64,000 bases of DNA from an uncultured Bacteroidales bacterium (GTDB lineage Bacteria; Bacteroidota; Bacteroidia; Bacteroidales; FEN-979), in the NCBI GenBank assembly GCA_903945175.1, contig CAJAUM010000133.1, positions 123,646 to 187,645 on the forward strand. The letters run 5' to 3'. Of this stretch, positions 45,399 through 53,278 are shown in pieces. The notes under the pieces were generated by a model. That model was not told the origin of the DNA and did no database searches. It was given only the letters and a program-made list of their open reading frames with translations. The stretch's first letter is position 1. Every line of letters begins with the position of its first letter. Both the position numbers and the translations under genes were made by a program.

Positions 45399-46542
45399 GT
45401 GTTGCCTTCAGCCAAAGGAATCCAATCATTCCCGCTACAAAAGAGGCAATTAAAACCGTGATCTTTGAACTGTTTATCAATGCAGGCTGGTCAAATGCCA
45501 GCAGCGTGATAAAGATCGACATGGTGAATCCGATTCCACCTAAAAAGCCTGTGCCAACAATGTGTTTCCATCTGAGATCGGCAGGCAGCATGCACCAGCC
45601 CAGCGCGGCACCAATAAATGAAAACAGGAAAATTCCCAATGGCTTGCCGATAATCAGCCCCAGGGAAATTCCCAGGCTGTTTGATTCAACCAAACTGTTC
45701 ACCCACCCACCGCCAAGTACAATACCTGTGTTGGCCAGAGCGAAAAGAGGCAGGATAAAAAAAGCAACGGGTTTATGCAGAAAGTGTTGCAGGATGTATG
45801 AGGGTGATTTTTCTCCACCATCACCAAATGGGATGGCAAATGCCAGCAAGACGCCTGAAATAGTCGCATGAATCCCTGAATGCAGCATAAAATACCACAT
45901 CACCACCCCACCCAGCAGGTAGGGAATCAGGTTATGAACTTTGAGCCGGTTCAGCATGAGAAGTACGCCAAACACTGCAAGTGCAATAAATAAATTGATG
46001 AAGGATAACGTTTGGGTGTAAAATATGGCAATGACCAGAATTGCTCCGAGATCGTCCATCACCGCCAAAGCTGTCAGAAATATTTTTAACGAAACCGGAA
46101 CCCTGCTTCCCAACAGAGATAAAACCCCGATTGCAAATGCTATGTCTGTTGCCATCGGAATCCCGGCGCCAGCCTGAAAAACTGTTCCGGCATTCAGCAA
46201 TAAAAACAGCGCAGCAGGAACAACCATTCCACCGACAGCAGCAAAAAACGGCAGGGCGGCACTTTTCAGATCAGCCAATTCCCCTTTATAAATTTCGCGT
46301 TCCAGTTCCAGACCAATGAGGAGGAAAAAAACAGTCATCAGTCCGTCATTGATCCAATGTACGATATCATGACCGGCAAAATCAGCACCCCAAAAATTCA
46401 GGTATGGATGTTGAAACATGGAATTGGCAAGGAGGAGTGAAATCAGCGTACAAAAAATCAGGATGAGCCCTCCGGCCTTTTCACTTTCAAAAAAGTCGTT
46501 GAACATACCAGAAATCTTCACGCTGACAGCCTTTGGTATCAT
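45379..46542 (-). CDS. nhaA: Na+/H+ antiporter NhaA
   Basis: Exchanges cytoplasmic Na+ for H+ across the inner membrane. About 11-12 transmembrane helices; conserved segments LMTVFFLLIGLELEREI, ATDIAFAIGVLSLLG and LAVMDDLGAILVIAIFY with the paired Asp residues (MDDLGA) are seen. 387 residues is normal. It is the last of a unit with DUF190 and crcB: its start overlaps the DUF190 stop by four bases. Grouping with a fluoride exporter suggests an ion-stress operon (inference). Confidence 0.93.
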   Translation of the reverse strand: MIPKAVSVKISGMFNDFFESEKAGGLILIFCTLISLLLANSMFQHPYLNFWGADFAGHDIVHWINDGLMTVFFLLIGLELEREIYKGELADLKSAALPFFAAVGGMVVPAALFLLLNAGTVFQAGAGIPMATDIAFAIGVLSLLGSRVPVSLKIFLTALAVMDDLGAILVIAIFYTQTLSFINLFIALAVFGVLLMLNRLKVHNLIPYLLGGVVMWYFMLHSGIHATISGVLLAFAIPFGDGGEKSPSYILQHFLHKPVAFFILPLFALANTGIVLGGGWVNSLVESNSLGISLGLIIGKPLGIFLFSFIGAALGWCMLPADLRWKHIVGTGFLGGIGFTMSIFITLLAFDQPALINSSKITVLIASFVAGMIGFLWLKATLKISRP

Positions 46543-46886
46543 GTTCCCGCCTTATACCGGATAACTTCCGCTTTTTCAAGTGTGATCAATCCACCCGACT
46601 TTGACTGTTCAAATAGTTGTTCAACCACCTCGGTAAATTCACGTATTTTTTCTTCTGCATCAACGATCTCGATGATCAGAGGTAAATCGGTGGATATTTC
46701 AAATAATTTCGTAGTATGAACCTTTGAATTCGGACCAAATCCCATAATCCCCCGCGTGACGGTTGCACCTGAAAGACCTCGTTTCTTGGCTTCAAAAACG
46801 ATGACTTCATACAAAGGCTGCTGCCCGATCCGGTCTGATCCTCCAATAAAGATGCGAAGCAGCTTTGCATTCGGGTTATTTTCCAT
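46539..46886 (-). CDS. DUF190 family protein
   Basis: A 115-residue protein of the DUF190 family (PII/CutA-like ferredoxin fold): LLRIFIGGSDRIGQQPLYE, KKRGLSGATVTRGIMGFG and LPLIIEIVDAEEKI are typical. DUF190 genes are commonly beside crcB, as here (one base apart). The function is not established; a modulating role on the exporter is possible. Confidence 0.88.
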   Translation of the reverse strand: MENNPNAKLLRIFIGGSDRIGQQPLYEVIVFEAKKRGLSGATVTRGIMGFGPNSKVHTTKLFEISTDLPLIIEIVDAEEKIREFTEVVEQLFEQSKSGGLITLEKAEVIRYKAGT

Positions 46887-46887
46887 T

Positions 46888-47259
46888 TCAGAAGATTTTT
46901 GTGATCATAATTCCAATGAATGTAGCTAAAAGCCCGAGTATAACGCTTCCGGCAATGTAGGCTGATACATAACCAAACTGTCCATCACGCAACATCCCAA
47001 CGGTTTCATTGGAGAAGGCCGAAAAGGTCGTGAAGCCACCAAGCATACCCGTCGCTAAAAACAACCTCCATTCCTGTGACAAATTTCCCCGGTCGGCCAG
47101 TCCAAAAACCACACCGATTAACAGACATCCGAGAATGTTCACACTGAGCGTCCCGAACGGAAAAGCCGAAAAAAACCTGTTCTGAATAAAACCAGAGATC
47201 AGGTAGCGAAAAATTCCACCCAGAAAACTTCCAATGCCAATTACCAAGATCGTTTTCAT
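46888..47259 (-). CDS. crcB: fluoride exporter CrcB (Fluc)
   Basis: Small four-helix fluoride channel that acts as an antiparallel dimer. Key motif GMLGGFTTFSAFSNET contains the TTFSxF phenylalanine ladder; SGFIQNRFFSAFPFGTLSVN has the conserved Asn. 123 residues is typical. First gene of crcB-DUF190-nhaA. I looked upstream for a fluoride riboswitch and did not find one. Confidence 0.93.
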   Translation of the reverse strand: MKTILVIGIGSFLGGIFRYLISGFIQNRFFSAFPFGTLSVNILGCLLIGVVFGLADRGNLSQEWRLFLATGMLGGFTTFSAFSNETVGMLRDGQFGYVSAYIAGSVILGLLATFIGIMITKIF

Positions 47260-47333
47260 ATTCTATCGACCGGTGTTGGCGTGTTTACAAGGGAAATAAT
47301 TGCTTTCATAGATAATTTGGAACGTAACGGCTG

Positions 47334-47341
47334 CAAAGTTA
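47334..47341 (-). promoter_or_regulatory. -7 element for crcB-DUF190-nhaA
   Basis: Minus-strand TAACTTTG matches TAnnTTTG, about 75 bases before the crcB ATG. Confidence 0.5.
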
Positions 47342-47352
47342 AAAATTTGGCC

Positions 47353-49668
47353 TTACTCCCGTTCGAAAATCAGCCTCTTATATTTGTTGTACAAGAATGA
47401 AATGATCAAAAGCAAAACCCCCAATGAGACAAAAACGATGGTTTTTGAGATGGTATCAAGCGAGGTTAGGTCGTAGAAAAACAACTTGACCAGGGTCGCT
47501 CCAAATAAGACAAAGGCTCCGATGCGCAGATGTTTTTTCTTCTTCCATATTCCCAGGGCGATCAGGAAAAGGGCATACACACCAAAAAGAATGCTCAGTC
47601 CCAATTTATAGGATTGTTCTGATCTGAACAGATCCATCCAGTTGATGAGTTCATTGGCAACAACTGTTAACAGGGTAATGTGAAGGAGAAAATCAAATTC
47701 TGTTTTAAAATCTATTGAAAGAAATTTTCGACGGATATAGGTGTAGACTGTGAAAAGCATCAAACCAACAAAAATAAATGAGATGTACCGGATCCCAATA
47801 TCGAAGCTTCCCCGGTAATAAAATTCAGACATTGACTGGCTGATGTAACTTACGCGAAGGTCTCCGATGGCAAACAATCCGATCGTTAAAAACAGCCCCA
47901 GCGCAATGGTATTCAGCCCCAGGTTAATGAGTCCGAGCTGATTGTTTTTAATTTTCAGGATGTTTACAAAGGAGAGAAGAGATAAGAACAGCAGTGAATA
48001 ATTAACAATCGAAATGGTATTGTACTTCAGGATATCCTCATTCCAGAAATGCTGCGGAATAGTTAAATCCTGATCCACCGTTCGCAAGGAGTCAAGATAG
48101 GCTTGATTCCAGAAGGTAGAGATTTCCATAACAAATGTGAAATAGGCGGCAATAAGCAAAATGGCAGGCATGGCAAAATTCATGAGCCTGGTAAGCAATT
48201 TATTATGTTGCCACTGTGAGAGATAATTCTTCTGATTATGAAGGATATTCATGAAGGTAAACGAAGCAATAAAGAGAACGGAGGTCAGAAAATTTATATT
48301 GAACAGCGGAATGATCCGGGTTTCCGGATATTCGGGATCATATACATTATACACCGTAAGCCAGTCATGCAGCAGGCTGCATAAGACAAGAAACATAAGC
48401 GGATAGGACAGCGATTCATATACCTTCACATTTTTTGTCCTTCCTATCCAAAACAGCACGGCAACCTCCCCGGCCCAGAGCATCGTAACCCATTTCCCAT
48501 CAAGTTGCACCGGTATGGCGATGGTAATAAAAACCAACACCAGGCCAACCACGAACGACAACAGGTTCCGGTCACTTAGTTTTCGGGAGTAAATCCCAGC
48601 CGCGACAATTCCATGAATTACTGCATTTACCAAGGTAAATGTGCCCAGAAATTCTTCACCTGTTTGATCTGAGCGCAGAATGGCATATCCCAGGCCATAA
48701 AAAACCGTGGAATTTGCAAGCAAAAGCAGGATATCCTCCATTTCAAACTTCTCCTTCCTGATCAGTTTGTAAGCCAGGAAGATCAGGTAGAATGTTGAGA
48801 AAAAAATGGATATAAAGGTCAGGGACAATCCAAAGTGGTTCTCTGTCTCGTATTTTGGGATGTACCAGGTTAGAAAAATCAGCCAGGTAAGAATAAAAGA
48901 TGAATAATAAATTGATTTCCAATATTTTCTGAAGGAGATAACAAGGATGCCTGCGTTGACGATGGCCATGTAACTGAAAAGAAAGGCAAGACTCCCCGAT
49001 TCGTTCCCAAGCAGGAAGGGAACCCCATAGGCGCCAACCAATCCGATATGGGCAATCACCTGTTTGTTATAAATTATCGCAGCGCCAACTGTGAAAACCG
49101 TGAAAAGAACCATCAATATAAAGGTGAGCAACAGCGGGATCAATCCATAAAAGTTATAGGCAGCAAAAGTGACAAAATAGATGATGGCCATGGATCCGCT
49201 AAGGAGCACTGCACTGAAATTTTCATAGGGCCTCTTCAGACGGATGGCAAATCCCAGCAACCCCAATCCGACAAGATAACCCAGAATGATTCTTGTCCAC
49301 GGGCTAATCAGGTCATGGTCGATGGCGTACTTTGCTCCAATGCCAACACCAATGATGGTAATGACGATGCCAATTTTGTTAATCAGGTTTTCGCCAATGA
49401 ATTTCTCTCCGAAAAACTTCTCAATACCCGGTGGCATTTTCGATGGCATTTTCGATGGCATTTGCGGTGGCATTTGCGGTGGCATTTGCGATGGCATTAT
49501 TTTGGGAAGATCAGGAGATGCGGGCTTCTCCGGCTGTTCCTCCTGAGATTTTAACAGCTGAATCTCATGGTGCAGATCCTCCAATTCATTTTGAAAGGAG
49601 GCTTGTTTTTTGGAAAGGATCTCCAGTTTTTCTTGAAGTTGATTGATTTTCTCAGGAATGTCAGACAT
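47353..49668 (-). CDS. DUF2339 polytopic membrane protein
   Basis: Large membrane protein with more than 20 predicted hydrophobic helices. The N-terminus is a coiled coil (INQLQEKLEILSKKQASFQN) followed by a Pro/Met repeat linker (SQMPPQMPPQMPSKMPSK) and then FGEKFIGENLINKIGIVI, the entry to the DUF2339 membrane domain. Function is unknown in the family. 771 residues is normal. The repeat linker is encoded by a 12-base tandem array. No close operon partners. Confidence 0.85.
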   Translation of the reverse strand: MSDIPEKINQLQEKLEILSKKQASFQNELEDLHHEIQLLKSQEEQPEKPASPDLPKIMPSQMPPQMPPQMPSKMPSKMPPGIEKFFGEKFIGENLINKIGIVITIIGVGIGAKYAIDHDLISPWTRIILGYLVGLGLLGFAIRLKRPYENFSAVLLSGSMAIIYFVTFAAYNFYGLIPLLLTFILMVLFTVFTVGAAIIYNKQVIAHIGLVGAYGVPFLLGNESGSLAFLFSYMAIVNAGILVISFRKYWKSIYYSSFILTWLIFLTWYIPKYETENHFGLSLTFISIFFSTFYLIFLAYKLIRKEKFEMEDILLLLANSTVFYGLGYAILRSDQTGEEFLGTFTLVNAVIHGIVAAGIYSRKLSDRNLLSFVVGLVLVFITIAIPVQLDGKWVTMLWAGEVAVLFWIGRTKNVKVYESLSYPLMFLVLCSLLHDWLTVYNVYDPEYPETRIIPLFNINFLTSVLFIASFTFMNILHNQKNYLSQWQHNKLLTRLMNFAMPAILLIAAYFTFVMEISTFWNQAYLDSLRTVDQDLTIPQHFWNEDILKYNTISIVNYSLLFLSLLSFVNILKIKNNQLGLINLGLNTIALGLFLTIGLFAIGDLRVSYISQSMSEFYYRGSFDIGIRYISFIFVGLMLFTVYTYIRRKFLSIDFKTEFDFLLHITLLTVVANELINWMDLFRSEQSYKLGLSILFGVYALFLIALGIWKKKKHLRIGAFVLFGATLVKLFFYDLTSLDTISKTIVFVSLGVLLLIISFLYNKYKRLIFERE
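49432..49491 (+). repeat. 12-base tandem repeat in the DUF2339 gene
   Basis: Five units of TGGCATTTKCGR in a row plus a partial sixth. On the coding strand they give the four-residue MPxx repeat. Confidence 0.85.
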
Positions 49669-49734
49669 ACTTCGTGGTTGTTAAAATGAATATCAAATAT
49701 AGGATCTCTCAACTACGATGTCAATCCTTTAGGA

Positions 49735-50031
49735 TTATTCTGACTCGTACAAGCGCAGCCGGTTTTTCATCATGCGCAGTTCATCCTGCAATTGATCGAC
49801 CCTCCGTAATATGTGAGATATTGCATCGATGCCTTCCATATTGATCTCCAGTTCATAATGCAAGTGTATTAGTCGTTCAAGTTCGTTCACCTGATCCAGA
49901 TAAAAATAGCGGGTATCATCTATTTTTGTATACTGAACCAGTCCGTATTCATGTAGTTCGTCAACAAAAGAAAACTCGATGTTGTAATGTGTGCAAAACT
50001 GGTCTACGGGGATTAAATGTTCAGTTTCCAT
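49735..50031 (-). CDS. cbpM: chaperone modulator CbpM
   Basis: A 98-residue MerR-like protein (LIPVDQFCTHYNIEFSFVDE, LVQYTKIDDTRYFYLDQVNELERLI) that regulates the DnaJ-type co-chaperone CbpA by binding its J domain. It overlaps the end of cbpA by 11 bases, which supports the pairing. The C-terminal part is helical (RRVDQLQDELRMMKNRLRL). Confidence 0.88.
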   Translation of the reverse strand: METEHLIPVDQFCTHYNIEFSFVDELHEYGLVQYTKIDDTRYFYLDQVNELERLIHLHYELEINMEGIDAISHILRRVDQLQDELRMMKNRLRLYESE

Positions 50032-50926
50032 GCGTACGAATTTTGGACAATTCTTTGAATAACTCCTTTTCTTTTTGCGTCAGGTTTACCGGAACTTTCA
50101 CCTGATAGGTAAGAATCAAATCACCAAACGCTCCCTCCTTTTTATATACCGGAAAGCCTTTCCCTTTCAATTTCACCTTTGTTCCATTTTGTGTTTCAGG
50201 TTTAACCTGAAGTTTGACCATCCCATCCAGGGTGTTGACAGTAATTTCACCGCCCAAAACAGCAGTATACATATCGATCTCGACATGGGCGTGCAGGTGA
50301 ATGCCCTCCCGCTTAAATGTTCCGTGGTTGGAAATGGAAAAGGTAATAAACAGATCACCGTTGGGACCGCCATTGATCCCTTCACTTCCGTGACCGGCAA
50401 TTTTGATGGTTTGCCCGTTTTCAACGCCTGCCGGAATAGTGAGGCGGATATTTTTACCGTTGACGGTCAGGGTTCGCTTTTGGGTTTTGTACACATCCTC
50501 CAGGTTTAATTGAAGTTCTGCATTAAAATCCTGGCCGCGATACTTGACCTGCCCGCCTCTCTGGCTGCCGCGTCCGCCACCAAACATGGACTCAAAAAAA
50601 TCAGAAAAATCTCCCTCTGAAAAACCATCTGAACGGGGCTGCCTCTCAGCTGAGCCTCTGTACTGTGACTGCTGATGACCTGCCTTTTCAAATGCTTCAG
50701 CATGTTTCCAGTCCTGGCCGTATTTGTCGTATTTCTTTCTCTTTTCAGGATCGCTCAGCACCTCGTTGGCCTCATTGATTTGCTGAAATTTCAACTTGGC
50801 AGTTTTATCATTCGGGTTCAGATCGGGATGGTATTTTCGTGCCAGCCTCCGGTAGGTCTTTTTGATGTCTGCCAGGCTCGCTGCTTTATCCAGTTCCAAT
50901 ATTTTATAGTAATCGATGTATTCCAT
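50021..50926 (-). CDS. cbpA: DnaJ-like co-chaperone / curved DNA-binding protein CbpA
   Basis: J-domain protein with the HPD motif in ARKYHPDLNPND, a Gly-rich segment (SMFGGGRGSQRGGQ) and two DnaJ C-terminal beta domains (GQTIKIAGHGSEGINGGPNG, GGEITVNTLDGMVKLQVKPE). It lacks the DnaJ zinc-finger, as CbpA does. It stimulates DnaK ATPase and binds bent DNA. Co-transcribed with cbpM. Confidence 0.92.
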   Translation of the reverse strand: MEYIDYYKILELDKAASLADIKKTYRRLARKYHPDLNPNDKTAKLKFQQINEANEVLSDPEKRKKYDKYGQDWKHAEAFEKAGHQQSQYRGSAERQPRSDGFSEGDFSDFFESMFGGGRGSQRGGQVKYRGQDFNAELQLNLEDVYKTQKRTLTVNGKNIRLTIPAGVENGQTIKIAGHGSEGINGGPNGDLFITFSISNHGTFKREGIHLHAHVEIDMYTAVLGGEITVNTLDGMVKLQVKPETQNGTKVKLKGKGFPVYKKEGAFGDLILTYQVKVPVNLTQKEKELFKELSKIRTHGN

Positions 50927-51026
50927 CTTTTTACCGTTTAGGTTGTCTCCTGCCCTGCAATTAGCCTGGCAATCCTTTTGCGAAGTTAATAAGAAAACGA
51001 TTAAAAGTTATTCAGCATATATCCCT

Positions 51027-51034
51027 ATTTTTGC
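51027..51034 (+). promoter_or_regulatory. -7 element for the DUF1338 operon
   Basis: TATTTTTG matches TAnnTTTG and lies 28 bases before the ATG at 51063, which decides that start over the upstream one at 50916. Confidence 0.6.
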
Positions 51035-51062
51035 GATAGTCAATGATAAAATCACCAACGCT

Positions 51063-51869
51063 ATGAAACATAATGATATTTTCGTCCGGTTGTGGAAAGA
51101 TTATACGACCAGGAATCCCGCTACTCAAAAAGTGTATGACCTCTTTTGTGCTGAAGGTGAAACTGTGATGAACGACCATATTGCGTTTCGAACTTTCAGG
51201 AGCCCATTACTTGGCGTAGATGTATTATCAAAAGTATTTCTGAAAAACGGATATGAATTCAAGGGAGATTACCACTTTGAAACCAAGAAACTGTATGCCA
51301 AACATTTTGAGCATCAAACCGACCCGGATGCGCCACGTGTATTTATCAGTGAATTACTGGTGGAGGAGTTCAGCCCGTTTTTGCAGCAGACCGTAAAAGC
51401 GTGGATCGGTCAAATCCCGGTATCACTGCACGACTCGGACGAACTCATTTATGCCGGCAATATATCCGGAATTCCATCCTATGCTGTGTATGAAAAGTTA
51501 AGAGCTGAATCAGAATACGCGGCATGGCTCTATGTCAACGGTTTTTGCGCCAACCATTTCACCGTAAGCGTGAATGGGCTCAAAAAACTGGATACCATTC
51601 AAAAGATCAATGCATTTTTGAAATCACATGGATTTTTAATGAATGATGCCGGAGGAGAAATCCAGGGAACCCCGGACGAATTACTTGAGCAGTCGAGCAT
51701 CCGCGCTGAGATGGTTAAATTCAGTTTTGTGGAGGGTGAATTTGAAATTCCGGGTTGTTATTATGAATTTGCATTACGTTATCCTGATCACGACGGAAAA
51801 CGATACAGTGGATTTATCGCAAAATCGGCTGACAAGATTTTCGAGTCCACCAATTTTTATAAAAAATGA
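51063..51869 (+). CDS. DUF1338 family 2-oxoadipate dioxygenase/decarboxylase (HglS-like)
   Basis: Non-heme Fe(II) enzyme of the family that in Pseudomonas converts 2-oxoadipate to D-2-hydroxyglutarate in lysine breakdown. Likely metal and substrate residues: His39 and Arg43 in NDHIAFRTF, His165 in ANHFTVSVNG, and Glu235 in GCYYEFALRY. 268 residues is shorter than the Pseudomonas enzyme but is the common size in many phyla. The start at 51063 follows a -7 element; a longer frame from 50916 runs back through it. First gene of a three-gene operon whose last gene is a YdiJ-like 2-hydroxyglutarate dehydrogenase, the next step of that pathway. Confidence 0.85.
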   Translation: MKHNDIFVRLWKDYTTRNPATQKVYDLFCAEGETVMNDHIAFRTFRSPLLGVDVLSKVFLKNGYEFKGDYHFETKKLYAKHFEHQTDPDAPRVFISELLVEEFSPFLQQTVKAWIGQIPVSLHDSDELIYAGNISGIPSYAVYEKLRAESEYAAWLYVNGFCANHFTVSVNGLKKLDTIQKINAFLKSHGFLMNDAGGEIQGTPDELLEQSSIRAEMVKFSFVEGEFEIPGCYYEFALRYPDHDGKRYSGFIAKSADKIFESTNFYKK

Positions 51870-53278
51870 AACCGGCGCTGATGGTGAGACCCTTCATTAA
51901 AATCGGCCTTGCGTTTATTTTTACCGGCAGTGCCTTTGGCTGCAACTCAAGCGCTGAAAAGAGAGAAATCAACAGTGTGCAACTGCCAAAATCGGGGGTG
52001 GTCCACGACCGCATGGTTGCAATTACCAACAAAGATCTATCCTACGCACTTTATCTGCCGTCGGGTTTGAACGGTGACGGGATGCTATATCCTGTCATCC
52101 TTGCCCTGGATCCCGGCGGTTCAGGGTTAACCCCGGTTAAAAAGTATAAAGAACTTGCCGAAAAGTACGGCTATATCCTGATGGGTTCAAACGATTCGCA
52201 CAACGGGCAACCAACCACCGAAATCGGACCGGTTATCACCGGCATGCTTGGCGAAATCAGATCGGTTTACCCCTGCGACAGCAACAGGATATACCTGGCC
52301 GGATTTTCTGGTGGTTCACGCGTTGCAGGCATGGCCGCCACCTATTACGAAGGAGTGAAAGGAGTAATCGGTTGCGGAGCGGGTTTCCCGACAGAAGATA
52401 AAACACACCTTGCAGCGTTTGATTATTTCGGCATTGCCGGCACAGCCGATTTCAACATGAACGAAATGATTCAGCTCGACCGCATCCTTGAACAGGTTGG
52501 CATGCGCCATTTTATAACCACGTTCCCGGGTCCGCATGCCTGGCCGCCTGCCGGAGTGATGGAAGATGGTTTTCAGTGGTGCACGCTGAATGCCATGAAA
52601 GATGGGACACTGAAGCGGGATGATGTCGTCATTGGCCGGATTATGGCTGGTTTTGATATCCGAATTGCAAAAGAAAGGTATGATAATCAGTTGATCCCGG
52701 CTGCCGAAATTTGCAAAGAGGCCATCCTGTTTGGCGAAGGATTGATTTCCACTGACAAGTTTAAAAAAGAACTTCAATCCATTTCAGATCTTCCTGAATA
52801 TAAAAATCAGGTAGCTTATCGCCAGAAAATTCTTAAAAAGGAGGCCATTGAGCAACAATCGCTCATGGAGGGTCTCTTTTCCAAAGATGAAGCTTGGTGG
52901 AAAGCACGAATTGACAAGATGAACAGCAAGCCAATGCAGAATTGCAATCCCGAAGATACGCTGATGAATGCCCGCCTGAAAGCCTTTCTGAGCCTTGTAT
53001 GTTATTCAAACGCCGATGCGGCTATAAAACAACGAAACCGGGAAGTGGCAAAAACAGTGATTACAGTCTATGAAATGGCTGATCCTCAGAATCCTGAACC
53101 CAATTATATGCGTGCAGTGATTTTGCTTCAACGATACGATTCCACCGCTGCTGTAAAACAACTGGGGATAGCCATCAGTAAAGGATTTTCAGATAAAATA
53201 AGAATGATGCAGCAACCAGAATTCCAGGGGCTGAAAAATTCACCCGATTATTTTGACCTTTTACAAAAGATGAAATAA
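51866..53278 (+). CDS. lipoprotein with esterase/hydrolase fold and C-terminal helical repeats
   Basis: The signal peptide ends in a lipobox (TGSAFGC, Cys at about 27). The body looks like an alpha/beta hydrolase of the PHB-depolymerase/phospholipase type: oxyanion side VILALDPGG, nucleophile elbow AGFSGGSRVAG, and His in GPHAWPP. The C-terminal 150 residues are TPR-like. It overlaps the upstream gene by four bases and its stop overlaps the next start, so it belongs to the DUF1338-YdiJ operon. The substrate and its link to lysine breakdown are unknown. Confidence 0.75.
   Translation: MKPALMVRPFIKIGLAFIFTGSAFGCNSSAEKREINSVQLPKSGVVHDRMVAITNKDLSYALYLPSGLNGDGMLYPVILALDPGGSGLTPVKKYKELAEKYGYILMGSNDSHNGQPTTEIGPVITGMLGEIRSVYPCDSNRIYLAGFSGGSRVAGMAATYYEGVKGVIGCGAGFPTEDKTHLAAFDYFGIAGTADFNMNEMIQLDRILEQVGMRHFITTFPGPHAWPPAGVMEDGFQWCTLNAMKDGTLKRDDVVIGRIMAGFDIRIAKERYDNQLIPAAEICKEAILFGEGLISTDKFKKELQSISDLPEYKNQVAYRQKILKKEAIEQQSLMEGLFSKDEAWWKARIDKMNSKPMQNCNPEDTLMNARLKAFLSLVCYSNADAAIKQRNREVAKTVITVYEMADPQNPEPNYMRAVILLQRYDSTAAVKQLGIAISKGFSDKIRMMQQPEFQGLKNSPDYFDLLQKMK

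Noticed and set aside
47260..47352. Possible fluoride riboswitch upstream of crcB
   Set aside because: The region is short and lacks the conserved pseudoknot bases of the crcB motif; only a -7 element is visible.
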